NCBI GenBank assembly: GCA_902158735.1 | Contig: CABGHG010000011.1 | Span: 1-22,485 of the forward strand | Direction: 5' to 3' | Length of the DNA stretch: 22,485 nucleotides | From: Candidatus Methanolliviera sp. GoM_oil | Lineage (GTDB): Archaea > Halobacteriota > Methanoliparia > Methanoliparales > Methanoliparaceae | Made by a program: the position numbers and the translations under genes | Shown: piece after piece, positions 1-8,027 of the stretch | How positions within the stretch are numbered: position 1 is the first letter of the stretch | Layout of the letters: every line of letters begins with the position of its first letter | The notes under the pieces: generated by a model | What the model saw: the letters and a program-made list of their open reading frames with translations, nothing else | What the model was told of the DNA's origin: nothing | Database searches by the model: none

Positions 1-142
1 GAACAGATTTTCCAGAACCGCTCTTCCCAAGGAACCCAAAAGACGTTCCTTCTTTTACATCAAATGACACATCCCTAACAACAGGGATTCCACTTATAAA
101 CTCCTTCGTGAGGTTTTTCACAGTAAGGAAGTTTTCAACCAT
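1..142 (-). CDS. ABC-type ATPase, N-terminal part (component A2-like)
   Basis: This is the first 47 codons of an ABC ATPase that continues past the left edge. The reverse strand begins MVENFLTVKNLTKEF and reaches a Walker A motif, GKSGSGKSV, at about residues 39-47. The spacing from start to P-loop is normal for the family. The form G(K/R)SGxGKSV reminds me of methyl-coenzyme M reductase activation component A2 (AtwA), which would suit a methanogen or alkane-oxidiser, but 47 residues cannot separate it from an ordinary transporter ATPase. The ATG at 142 is preceded by a ribosome site AGAGGTG (151-157). TATA-like stretches lie at about 161-170 and 199-207 on the same strand. I am confident of the ABC fold and only weakly of the A2 assignment. 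Confidence 0.75.
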   Translation of the reverse strand, partial: MVENFLTVKNLTKEFISGIPVVRDVSFDVKEGTSFGFLGKSGSGKSV

Positions 143-491
143 TTTTTTTTCACCTCTTTTTCTTTTTATACCATACAAATAATTCAATCTCGTTTCCAAT
201 ATAAATAGCTAACTGATCGGCATTCTTCAAATTTTGAGTGATCGAACGTTCTTATCCACCTGTTAACAATCTCAGAGATCGATCGGCACTTTCTGAAAAT
301 CTACGGAATCAGATAGCATATCAGATGGCATGGCGTTATTTTGCCACACCTCACGCTACTCTGATTGAACGGATGAAAGGCGATCTCTAATACTTATTGG
401 ACGTCAGAAAAAGAATAAGTAATCAGGGCCAATCTGTGATAAAGATCTACACCATACTTCAGGCTCCTCTTTACCCCCAGAATCATTTGGA
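143..491. other. Intergenic region between polB and the ABC gene
   Basis: No clear gene lies here. The left third holds the minus-strand promoter and ribosome site of the ABC gene. On the plus strand a GTG-started frame (238-390, 50 codons) ends in TAA; its product contains NLRNQIAYQMAWRYFATPH. It has no obvious ribosome site and I do not recognise it. No tRNA-like fold and no member of the 21-nt hairpin family was seen. Confidence 0.4.
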
Positions 492-3461
492 TCACATAAA
501 GAGATCCAGTGACATATTCTTCCCGGTAGATACATCTTCGATACCAAATGCCCCCTTTATATAATTCCCAACGAGCTTTCTATACCATTCAATATCTATC
601 TCTTCAGAAAACTCTTCGTCTGTTAGGTAATCGATTGGATACATGTAATGAATTGGTTTTACGCCGCTCTTGCTGGAATTATTTATTCCAGGTAAGGGCG
701 ATTTGGTAACCACGAACCTGAACTTTGTAGATACACCAATCTTCCCGACGATCTTTTCTAGAGCTGCTGCCCTCTGACCAAAGGTATTCATCGATCCATC
801 TTTGTTCCTCGCATACGTCTTCGGCGGAGAGACGGTCTGCGTCATTATTAAATCTGATACATCCACATCATCCAGATTTAAATTTGAGATTATCTCCTCT
901 GCTCCCTCTTTAATTGAGTCTTTAACGCGTATTTTCTCATCTTCTTCGCTCTCCCACGATATATTATCTCTAACCACACTTTGCATTATCTCTTCGAGCG
1001 TCTTTATCGTGATCTCTGCCTTATCGCTCGCCCTAAAATTATTCCCCTTCGTCTTCATCACCAATTCTCCATCCTCGATGTCCCAAACCAGATAGTTCTT
1101 ATGCTTGACGAAGAGCATCGCGCTGTGTTCTTCAGGCTCAAGTTCAAAGTTGGGATAATTTAATCTCTCTCTCCATATCTCATTACAATCTTCGATCGTT
1201 CTCAAAACCTTCTCCGGCTCAGAGAGCCAGGGCATCTCAAAATCAGAGATTTTACGCGTTATAATTTTTTTATTTTTATTTTTAGTTCTATCTACATATG
1301 CAGATGTTCCTAATACATCGCAAACTTCAGGCGGTGCAGTTTTGGAACATGCTGCATATATACCGTCTGTATCGCCGTACACCACCCTTATATCTCTCTC
1401 ATTTAATCTTTCTAAGACATCATCCAGTATCTCTTGACCCTTCGTGGTTATTGCAGCACCGGCCCAAAGATTGAATTGTCTGCACGAGACGTTCGGTGCG
1501 GTCATTATTCCGTGTGTTCCAGCATTTCTAACACCCTTTAGAGCATTATACATCATCTGCATTCTTTGAACTTCTTCCTTTGAAACGCCGGAGCCTTCGG
1601 CTTTGGCTTTGGAAAGCTCTCTCTTAATTCTAAAGATCATCTTCATGATACCTTTCATCGCCAAATTCACCATACCGTCTTCCTTTGATTTTTTTATGCC
1701 TACCAGATATCCTTCTTTATCACCAGCATCTTTCCAGCAGATATTCTCCAAAAATTTTTTTGGAAGACTCTTCAGCCAGACATAATCATCTGGAGTCTCA
1801 TCTTTTTTTGATATCCGCACGGTATCCGCCCCAATATTCCCCGCCCTCAATATCGTCGGATACATCGCGCCTACGTCTGCCACGATGACATTCCACCAGA
1901 GTAAGAAATCAGAATTAACTTCGTTGGGTTTAATGGTCTTTCCACCAGGAAAATGATATTCGAGATTTACATAGGGATACTCAACCCAGTCTGGCATCTC
2001 TTCTCCATATTTTATAACTCTGAGTGCCTCTTTCAGGTATTCTGACCGATCTTCAAGTTTCCGTGCCTCTTGAAAGATCTCTTCCTTTCTTTTCTTCTCT
2101 TTTTTATTCCCAAATTCTTTTATCATCTGCCTTGAAACCAACGATACTTTACACGTTGCCGGAAAGATTTTTTTATACTTTGCTGCCCTTATCATCGCCA
2201 TCTGGTCCCATATCTTGGTCGTACCGGCTGGAAATAAAATTTCAAATGGTAGCCCTGTTAAAAATGCCAATGGGAGGGCCTGTTGGAGGAGGAGGAGCGT
2301 TATTCCACATTGCTCAGCAACATCGTGTCTGTTGTATTCCAGAGTTTTATCGTCAATACCTATCTCATCGTAATCTAAATAGACCCTGTCTTTTATCTTT
2401 ATTCCGAAGAGGGGCGCAAGATACTTGAGCCCGTATCCGTCTAAATTTGGAAAGAACTTTCTCGCGGCGTGATACGTGTCAAAGGAAGTGGGATAGATAT
2501 TCACCGTGCCCTGCATCGAACCAAAGTTGAATATTCTCTCTTTTCTTGAGCTGGTATCTAAAAATCCCCTAAATAATCTCTTCTCCTCTGTTGATAGTTC
2601 ATCTTTCTTCTTCCCTGAGAGGTATTCTATCCGGTTGTAGATCTCCCGATTATCGAAGTTGAGTATATTGTGCCCACAGATTATCTGATGGCGGCGCAGT
2701 TCTTCCAAAAATGTTTTTAGATTCTCTACCTCTTCATCTTCATCTCTGGATATCAACTGCTTTATCTCGATAGATTCCCAATCGGATGGTATATCAATTA
2801 TATTGAGATCAAAATCCTCCTCTTCCAGGTTCTTCTCTGATCTGAAAGAGAACTTAAAGTCTGAGTATCCGATTATCCCAATTGGCAATCTACCATTTTC
2901 CTTATCCCCGTAGTCGCTTATCTCAATGTCGTATAGTAAAACATCTAATATCTCCTTTCTCCCCTTAGTATCGAATATCCACATATCTTTTAATGCAGAT
3001 AGATCGACGAGAGCCCGATTAACGTAAGGAATATCGTGTTCTGCCGTTGGAATTCCCAATTTAAAGAATATCTTGTCGCTTACTTCTGGAACCACGTAAG
3101 ATTCATAAGTCTCTACTTTGAATACCTCTCTTATTGTAGATGGATTCCAGAAGCTTTTATACTCCTCTACCTCTTTTATATCCTTTATTCTCGAAAATAT
3201 ATCATCTTTATCGGTTTTTTTCTTCTCCCACTCGTCTGAAACCTTTTTTCTCTCTCTTTCTCCCCCCAGAACCAGAAAAAAGGGGGAATGCAATTTTGAT
3301 ATGGTCACCGGGCCGTTTCTTAGAAAATAGGCGTAATCTTGAGATACGTTAAATAGTACGTCATTCGTTAGATCTTCCTCAAACATATTAGATCGTCGGT
3401 GGGAGAGGTTATAAATTTTGTTGTAAGCTTCAAGTGGGAAAGTGAAATTTACGTCCCTCAT
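492..3461 (-). CDS. Family B DNA polymerase with 3'-5' exonuclease (989 aa)
   Basis: A replicative or repair-type DNA polymerase. The proofreading domain looks active: Exo I is DIE at residues 178-180, Exo II carries N265 and D270, and Exo III is YNRHD at 376-380. Polymerase motif A is DVGAMYPTI with D529, motif B is KGVRNAGTHG (642-651), and motif C is YGDTDG (695-700) with both catalytic aspartates. Motif A as DVGAMYP and motif C ending in DTDG, rather than the common DxxSLYPS and DTDS, resemble eukaryotic Pol epsilon. Motif B is odd: the usual N-S-x-Y-G is N-A-G-T-H-G, without the tyrosine and one residue longer. A lysine-rich stretch at about 450-475 separates exonuclease and polymerase parts. 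The gene is monocistronic; a possible TATA box (TATAAAT, about 3534-3545) lies some 75 nt upstream. All catalytic residues are present, so I treat it as active. Whether it is the main replicase or a second PolB cannot be told here. Confidence 0.93.
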   Translation of the reverse strand: MRDVNFTFPLEAYNKIYNLSHRRSNMFEEDLTNDVLFNVSQDYAYFLRNGPVTISKLHSPFFLVLGGERERKKVSDEWEKKKTDKDDIFSRIKDIKEVEEYKSFWNPSTIREVFKVETYESYVVPEVSDKIFFKLGIPTAEHDIPYVNRALVDLSALKDMWIFDTKGRKEILDVLLYDIEISDYGDKENGRLPIGIIGYSDFKFSFRSEKNLEEEDFDLNIIDIPSDWESIEIKQLISRDEDEEVENLKTFLEELRRHQIICGHNILNFDNREIYNRIEYLSGKKKDELSTEEKRLFRGFLDTSSRKERIFNFGSMQGTVNIYPTSFDTYHAARKFFPNLDGYGLKYLAPLFGIKIKDRVYLDYDEIGIDDKTLEYNRHDVAEQCGITLLLLQQALPLAFLTGLPFEILFPAGTTKIWDQMAMIRAAKYKKIFPATCKVSLVSRQMIKEFGNKKEKKRKEEIFQEARKLEDRSEYLKEALRVIKYGEEMPDWVEYPYVNLEYHFPGGKTIKPNEVNSDFLLWWNVIVADVGAMYPTILRAGNIGADTVRISKKDETPDDYVWLKSLPKKFLENICWKDAGDKEGYLVGIKKSKEDGMVNLAMKGIMKMIFRIKRELSKAKAEGSGVSKEEVQRMQMMYNALKGVRNAGTHGIMTAPNVSCRQFNLWAGAAITTKGQEILDDVLERLNERDIRVVYGDTDGIYAACSKTAPPEVCDVLGTSAYVDRTKNKNKKIITRKISDFEMPWLSEPEKVLRTIEDCNEIWRERLNYPNFELEPEEHSAMLFVKHKNYLVWDIEDGELVMKTKGNNFRASDKAEITIKTLEEIMQSVVRDNISWESEEDEKIRVKDSIKEGAEEIISNLNLDDVDVSDLIMTQTVSPPKTYARNKDGSMNTFGQRAAALEKIVGKIGVSTKFRFVVTKSPLPGINNSSKSGVKPIHYMYPIDYLTDEEFSEEIDIEWYRKLVGNYIKGAFGIEDVSTGKNMSLDLFM

Positions 3462-3691
3462 AGAAACATCTTTTAGTGTGAGGAAAATGCCGTAAATATC
3501 GTCGTAATCCGATGTAACGGCTCATATCCTTCAGATTTATAGAAGTAAAAAGAGTTTTATCTCCTTTAGCCCCCATTGGATGCAGATTATGGATCAAGAC
3601 GGTGAGATCACCGGAGTGGCATAAAGAATTAGTGCACGAGTTGAAGGATATGAAATTTAATCAATGCCATTTTTAGTTTTAATTGCTTACT

Positions 3692-4456
3692 TTACATCGC
3701 CCAATAGAAGATAAATAGGGATAACGTGCCTAAACCATCAATTAGGTTATGCATTACTATCGGACCTGCCAAGCTCTTTGTCTCTTGATAGATATAGCCT
3801 GCTATTAATCCGAATATAGATCCAAAAATTACCTGCATTAACACGGATGGCACGAATTCATGCCCAAAGCCCAATAAAGAACCAGTTATCAGGTTTCCTA
3901 AATGTACTAATCCAAATAGAATAGCAGCTATAATACAGCCGATATGAAAATTCCATCTAAATAATTTAACAGATCCGCTGAGTTTATTCATGAGATAAGT
4001 CTGGATTAAACCTCTAAATCCAGTCTCTTCAAATATCCCTACAAAGATACTTTCATATAGCATTATACAAACTATATTTCCAAAAGTCAACGGAAATGGA
4101 CAATATGGTTTATAATTATGGGTTAAGATAGAGAGTATATTAGAGATCAATCCGATTGAAAAGAATATCAGTCCCCATTCTACACTCAACTTGATTTTCA
4201 GATCTTTTGCTCTAAGATTGAAACCCCATTTATTTAATTGTCCCTCTGATAGCCAATAAATTAGAATAATGGAAATTGAAAATATAGATATTCCTGATAG
4301 GTAGTAGATTATCCAAATATTGTTTTGGATGATAGTTAGAAATTTAGGAAAGAAATGTTTAGTAAGGAGAATTAGTATTATAATGGGTGATATCATTAGA
4401 CATATCATACCGATAGAATTTAATATCGCAGACCATTTTATCTTTATTTCACTCAT
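3692..4456 (-). CDS. CPBP-family intramembrane metalloprotease (CAAX/Abi type)
   Basis: A 254-residue, very hydrophobic protein with about seven to eight membrane segments. It shows the three CPBP signatures: EETGFR at 143-148 (EExxxR), FGLVH at 181-185 (FxxxH) and HNLID at 236-240. In this family (Rce1 relatives) these glutamates and histidines form the membrane-embedded active site. Archaeal substrates are unknown; roles in prenyl-protein processing, peptide maturation or self-immunity are proposed. The ATG at 4456 has a good ribosome site (GGTGA, about 4462-4466). It lies 61 nt downstream of the winged-helix regulator on the same strand and is probably cotranscribed with it. Codon use is more A/T-rich than in the hydrogenase genes. 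Confidence 0.88.
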   Translation of the reverse strand: MSEIKIKWSAILNSIGMICLMISPIIILILLTKHFFPKFLTIIQNNIWIIYYLSGISIFSISIILIYWLSEGQLNKWGFNLRAKDLKIKLSVEWGLIFFSIGLISNILSILTHNYKPYCPFPLTFGNIVCIMLYESIFVGIFEETGFRGLIQTYLMNKLSGSVKLFRWNFHIGCIIAAILFGLVHLGNLITGSLLGFGHEFVPSVLMQVIFGSIFGLIAGYIYQETKSLAGPIVMHNLIDGLGTLSLFIFYWAM

Positions 4457-4517
4457 CAGCTCACCTATTTTTGCCTTGCAAATATAGTCACCATTTATGG
4501 ATTTTTACCTGCACAGA

Positions 4518-4814
4518 TCAATTCTCATAGAGTAATCGTTTCAACACGGATAAATATCTCCTATATGCCTCCTTCCCCAATTCGGTCAATTCGTAGCTTG
4601 TCTGAGGTCTTCTCTTGACGAATCGCTTCTTAACCTTTATATATCCACTCTTCTCCAGCACTTTCAGGTGGGTGGCGAGATTTCCCTCGCTCGTCTTAAG
4701 TGCTTTTTTAAGGTAGTTGAAGCTCACCTCCTTATGGTGATATAACAGCGTCATCATAGCAAGCCTCATCCGCTCATGTATGACCTTGTCCAATTCCACA
4801 ATATCTTCGTACAT
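4518..4814 (-). CDS. Winged-helix transcriptional regulator (HTH_34-like)
   Basis: A 98-residue single-domain DNA-binding protein. It opens with a dimerisation-type helix containing the pattern IHERMRLAMMTLL. The helix-turn-helix is VSFNYLKKALKTSEGNLATHLKVLEKSGYI (about 30-58, split here only for orientation: helix 2 near SFNYLKKAL, recognition helix near EGNLATHLKVLE). A basic wing with KKRFVKRRPQTSYELTELG follows. The signature 'EGNL-x-x-HL' and 'RRP-x-T-x-Y-x-LT' matches the HTH_34 / MarR-like family, which in archaea usually sits beside membrane proteins or ABC transporters and represses its own operon. The ligand is unknown. Its ATG is 6 nt after the stop of the small membrane ORF and the ribosome site is weak, so translation is probably coupled to it. 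Confidence 0.87.
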   Translation of the reverse strand: MYEDIVELDKVIHERMRLAMMTLLYHHKEVSFNYLKKALKTSEGNLATHLKVLEKSGYIKVKKRFVKRRPQTSYELTELGKEAYRRYLSVLKRLLYEN

Positions 4815-4820
4815 AACCGC

Positions 4821-4979
4821 TTATGTTCCCTTTGCCTCGCTCAACCATGATCTGTAATCGGAGAAACCGGATATCATGCAACCGATTCCGCATATCAACC
4901 CAAAGAGCAGGAATGCGTGCTCCAACGCAAAAGATGCTATCGGTATCGCCGATACGATCAGCAGGATTCCTGTTATCAT
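4821..4979 (-). CDS. Small hydrophobic protein (52 aa), possibly a truncated membrane protein
   Basis: A short frame directly ahead of the regulator gene. The product begins MITGILLIVSAIPIASFAL and continues through a second hydrophobic run, FLLFGLICGIGCMIS, to end in SEAKGT. Two short transmembrane helices are likely. An in-frame TAA lies seven codons upstream of the ATG, so the frame cannot extend. GAGG from the adjacent hairpin (4989-5008) could act as its ribosome site. It may be a real small membrane protein co-encoded with the regulator. It may instead be the 3' stump of a larger membrane protein, because a transposon-like hairpin and an apparent ABC-ATPase remnant lie just upstream. 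No family recognised. Confidence 0.5.
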   Translation of the reverse strand: MITGILLIVSAIPIASFALEHAFLLFGLICGIGCMISGFSDYRSWLSEAKGT

Positions 4980-4988
4980 GAATGGAAA

Positions 4989-5008
4989 CCTCGCCCTTTA
5001 GGGCGAGG
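4989..5008. repeat. Hairpin resembling an IS200/IS605-type transposon end
   Basis: A perfect 8-bp stem with arms CCTCGCCC and GGGCGAGG around a 4-nt loop. On the minus strand it is preceded by GTGAACTA. The combination 'GTGAA-TAC-CTCGCCC-loop-GGGCGAGG' is, from memory, typical of the subterminal hairpins that the TnpA transposase of IS200/IS605 elements binds. No tnpA or tnpB is nearby, so this would be a solo end, a short non-autonomous copy, or an excision scar. It is much more G/C-rich than its surroundings. Confidence 0.45.
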
Positions 5009-5046
5009 TAGTTCACGAGATGATTCACCTCTATGATCTTCGTGAT
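5009..5046 (-). pseudogene. Possible stump of an ABC-transporter ATPase N-terminus
   Basis: On the minus strand a ribosome site GAGGTG (about 5049-5054) is followed by ATC, not ATG, and then codons reading TKIIEVNHLV before the hairpin interrupts the frame. ABC ATPases very often begin M-T-K-I-I-E-V-N-x-L-V-K. With ATC changed to ATG the spacing to the ribosome site would be right. The stretch is only 12 codons long, so chance resemblance cannot be excluded. It fits the context: HTH_34 regulators often precede or follow ABC transporters. Confidence 0.3.
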
Positions 5047-5185
5047 GTCACCTCAATATTCATATACTCTTTATCATTTAAATACTTTTTGATAAAAAGT
5101 TATTTTTAATAGAGATAAAAAAATCGATCACTCAAAAATATCCGTTCGTGAGACGTAGAAAGGAAAGATACCATATCCAAAAAAC

Positions 5186-5194
5186 GTTATATAG
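5186..5194 (+). promoter_or_regulatory. TATA box of radC
   Basis: GTTATATAG, whose centre is about 33 nt before the ATG at 5223. This spacing places transcription start within a few bases of that ATG. It supports the internal start codon and a near-leaderless message. Confidence 0.45.
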
Positions 5195-5222
5195 AATCCC
5201 GCTCTTTTATATCATCGAGCAG

Positions 5223-5885
5223 ATGAAAAGGATCAAGGATCTACCAGAATTTAAGCGTCCACGTGAAAAATTAAAAGAAAAAGGTGCTCATGCTTTATCG
5301 GATACCGAGCTTCTTGCCATCATATTGGGAAGTGGTAATAAAGGTCAGGATGTAATGCTCCTCTCATCAAGAGTGGCCAAATTGATTGCGAATAGCAAGG
5401 GAAAATTATCGATAGAGGCGTTATTGAATGTAAAAGGCATCGGCATTGCAAAAGCTTCACAGATTTTGGCTGGCTTTGAATTAGCCAGGAGACACCTTAT
5501 AAAGGAATCTATTAAAGTTAAGGGAGCCAAAGACGTCTTACCACTACTAAGAGATATAGAGGACAAAAATCAGGAATATTTTATCTGTATCTCATTGAAC
5601 GGCGCCAATGAGGTCATTGAAAAAAGAATTGTTACCGTTGGATTGCTGAATAAGAGTCAGGTGCATCCACGGGAGGTCTTTGCTGACGTTATCACCGACA
5701 GAGCGGCTTCTGTAATTTTGGCTCATAATCATCCTTCTGGAGAGCTTAAACCCAGCGAGAGCGATTTGAGAGTTCAGGAACAGTTGACAGAGGCTGGTAA
5801 GATTCTTGGCATTGAGGTGTTAGACCACATCATCGTCTCAAAGAGAGGGTATTATAGTTTTCAGGAGGCAGGTTTAATTTATTGA
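5223..5885 (+). CDS. radC: RadC/JAMM-domain protein
   Basis: A 220-residue RadC-family protein. The start at 5223 (MKRIKDLPEFKRPREKL) is chosen over an upstream ATG at 5148 because it matches the usual RadC N-terminus, IKDLPxxxRPREKL, and because the TATA box lies inside the longer frame. A helix-hairpin-helix (NVKGIGIAKASQI, about 69-81) precedes the JAMM metalloprotease-like domain. That domain is complete: E151, then HNHPSG at 168-173 and D181, the zinc-binding pattern H-x-H-x7-S-x2-D. RadC proteins are annotated as DNA repair factors, but their enzymatic role is unproven; JAMM enzymes are usually isopeptidases. RadC is almost universal in bacteria and patchy in archaea, so transfer is plausible. 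Upstream is AT-rich; the gene is monocistronic. Confidence 0.9.
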   Translation: MKRIKDLPEFKRPREKLKEKGAHALSDTELLAIILGSGNKGQDVMLLSSRVAKLIANSKGKLSIEALLNVKGIGIAKASQILAGFELARRHLIKESIKVKGAKDVLPLLRDIEDKNQEYFICISLNGANEVIEKRIVTVGLLNKSQVHPREVFADVITDRAASVILAHNHPSGELKPSESDLRVQEQLTEAGKILGIEVLDHIIVSKRGYYSFQEAGLIY

Positions 5886-6062
5886 CTACATTGTATAGAA
5901 ACCTTTTTATATCAATAAAATAGCCTATATATATATAGCACTGATCACATTTGAAGGAGGTCGAAGAGGTTGAAAAATAGACTTCTTGCGTAATTACAGA
6001 AAGGCCCATAACGTATGACAGATCCAACTCTCATTTGGTCAGGCAACAAATCCATTCAATTC

Positions 6063-6111
6063 AAATCTCGAAGATTTCGTTGCATATCCTAAAAACTTTT
6101 GGTTTTTAGGA
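6063..6111. repeat. Two small inverted repeats ahead of the CoA-transferase gene
   Basis: A short hairpin (arms AAATC/GATTT, loop TCGAA, 6063-6077) is followed by a 10-bp hairpin with arms TCCTAAAAAC and GTTTTTAGGA around a 5-nt loop (6087-6111). The first shares the ATC...GAT core of the 21-nt mini-hairpins at 9141-9282 and 21519-21616. Loop sizes differ, so these are at best degenerate relatives. The rest of the 294-nt gap (5886-6179) holds a TATATATATATAG run near 5927-5938 and no convincing gene. Confidence 0.4.
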
Positions 6112-6179
6112 ACTTTAGCTCGGAGAGTATATCAGTCATGGCGAAAAGTTAAATATCGTTTGATAGATAAGACTTTATC

Positions 6180-8027
6180 GTGCCCGCCAAAAACCCAAAA
6201 TTCAAAAGCGTGGAAGAAGCGATCGATAGACTAATAAGAGATGTGCGCCCAGGAGACAGGATTTTTATCGGTTCTGGGGCAGGACAACCGCAGTTGTTAG
6301 TCAAGGGTTTGATGGAGCACGTCAAGTGGTTATCCGATACAGAATTTTTCAATACGTTGGCGTTGGGCATGGAAACATTTGTCGGATCAGAATTTACAGA
6401 TATCGTCCATCACAACACCTTTTTCATCGCTCCAGATCTGAGAAAAGCCGTTTCGGAGGGGCGCGCGGATTACACACCGATCTTTCTCTCCCAGGTCCCA
6501 GAATTGTTTAAAAGCGGAAAGATTCCGCTCGATGTGGCATTGATCCAGGTCTCACCGCCAGATGCTCATGGATACTGCAGCTTTGGGATATCGGTGGATA
6601 TCACAAAGGCCGCAGCGGAGAGCGCAGAGATGGTGATTGCCGAGGTAAATCCGCAGATGCCGAGGACACGAGGGGACACCTTCATCCACGTGGATGATAT
6701 TGATCTCTTGGTTAAGAATAATACACCACTATTAGAATATAAATTCAGAGAGCCTGATGAGATTGGAAGGACGATAGGGAGATATGCTTCCCAATTGGTC
6801 GAAGACGGATCCACCCTACAGACCGGTATTGGTGTGACATCATCTGCAGCCATACCATTTTTAAAGGATAAGAAAGATCTCGGCATTCACACGGAGATGT
6901 TCACGGACGATCTGATCCCATTGATGGAGACGGGTGCCATCACGAATGAGAAGAAGACGCTTCACCGGGGCAAGATCGTCGCTTCTTTCTGTATGGGAAG
7001 TAGGCGTCTGTATGACTTCGTTGACGACAATCCGATCTTTGAATTTCATCCGACGGAGTACACGAACAACCCGTTCGTCATCGCAAAGAACGAGAAGATG
7101 GTCGCGATAGACGCAGCGCTGGAGGTGGATATAACCGGACAGGTCTGTGCGGATTCCCTGGGTTACCAATTTTTTTCCGGATTGGGCGGGCACGCGGATT
7201 TCATCAGGGGTGCATCTCTCTCAAAGGGAGGGAAATCGATCATCGTTCTCCCTTCAACCGCGATGAATGGCAAGGTTTCGAGGATCGTCTCCCATCTGAG
7301 GGAGGGGGCAGGGGTCATTGCCACGCGTGGAGATGTCCACTACGTGATAACGGAGTGGGGCATCGCGTATCTTCATGGAAAGAGCATCAGAGAGCGGGCG
7401 ATGGCACTCATCAACATTGCTCACCCAAAATTCAGGGAAGAACTCCTAAAAGCGGCAAAAGAGCATCTATATATCCGTCCAGATCAGGTAGCACTGAAAT
7501 ATGCATCTTATGACCAAAAAAAATATGAGATGACGATGAAAACCCCGAAGGGAAAGATCTACTTCAGACCCATAAGATTTTCTGATGGACCAATCATCAG
7601 AGATCTCTATCACTCCGTCTCCGAGGAGACGATCTACACGAGATATTTTACTCCATTGCGCATGACCGAGGATCGTATAGATAAACTCGTAAATATCGAT
7701 TATAGGGATGAGATGAGGATTGTTGGTACGGTATGGGAGGGGGCGATAGAGAGAGCCATTGCCACCGGGGTCTATATTGTAGATCACGCCTCTTCCATGG
7801 CAGAATTTGCCCTCTTGATCCACGACGACTGGCAAAATATGGGGGTGGGAACTTCTCTCTTCGAGTATCTCATCAAAGTGGCAAAGCAAAATGGGGTGCG
7901 TGGCTTCAAGGCGACCATATTGGCACAAAATAGAAGGATGCTTGATTTAGTTCATAAATCGGGTTATAAGGTCGAAAGCCACCTTGAAGAAGGGATATAT
8001 TCCGTATCCTTTAAATTTGATTCATGA
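6180..8027 (+). CDS. Acetyl-CoA hydrolase/CoA-transferase fused to a GNAT domain
   Basis: A 615-residue two-domain protein. Residues 1 to about 450 form an acetyl-CoA hydrolase / 4-hydroxybutyrate CoA-transferase-type enzyme. The catalytic glutamate is E239 in GIHTEMFTDD; the CoA-binding region includes FFSGLGGHADFIRGA (about 331-345). Residues about 460-605 form a GNAT acetyltransferase with the acetyl-CoA loop WQNMGVG (551-557). The first half moves CoA between carboxylic acids; the second may acetylate a protein or regulate the first. This fusion is known in bacteria. GTG start at 6180: an in-frame TAA lies nine codons upstream, and a TATA-like TTAAATAT (about 6149-6156) suits a leaderless start. 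Its TGA overlaps the hypE ATG (ATGA), so the two are translationally coupled. The natural acyl substrate is not deducible. Confidence 0.9.
   Translation: MPAKNPKFKSVEEAIDRLIRDVRPGDRIFIGSGAGQPQLLVKGLMEHVKWLSDTEFFNTLALGMETFVGSEFTDIVHHNTFFIAPDLRKAVSEGRADYTPIFLSQVPELFKSGKIPLDVALIQVSPPDAHGYCSFGISVDITKAAAESAEMVIAEVNPQMPRTRGDTFIHVDDIDLLVKNNTPLLEYKFREPDEIGRTIGRYASQLVEDGSTLQTGIGVTSSAAIPFLKDKKDLGIHTEMFTDDLIPLMETGAITNEKKTLHRGKIVASFCMGSRRLYDFVDDNPIFEFHPTEYTNNPFVIAKNEKMVAIDAALEVDITGQVCADSLGYQFFSGLGGHADFIRGASLSKGGKSIIVLPSTAMNGKVSRIVSHLREGAGVIATRGDVHYVITEWGIAYLHGKSIRERAMALINIAHPKFREELLKAAKEHLYIRPDQVALKYASYDQKKYEMTMKTPKGKIYFRPIRFSDGPIIRDLYHSVSEETIYTRYFTPLRMTEDRIDKLVNIDYRDEMRIVGTVWEGAIERAIATGVYIVDHASSMAEFALLIHDDWQNMGVGTSLFEYLIKVAKQNGVRGFKATILAQNRRMLDLVHKSGYKVESHLEEGIYSVSFKFDS

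Noticed and set aside
2024..2428. 134-codon plus-strand frame inside the polymerase gene
   Set aside because: Antisense shadow of a well-supported polymerase; low-complexity composition and no domain.
4774..5028. 84-codon minus-strand frame covering the small membrane ORF region
   Set aside because: It reads through the transposon-like hairpin and into the regulator gene in a non-coding frame; the alternative frame (4821-4979) gives a sensible hydrophobic protein ending 6 nt before the regulator ATG.
6043..6082. tRNA-like element (TTCAAATC resembling a T-loop)
   Set aside because: No acceptor stem, anticodon arm or proper T-stem could be drawn around it.
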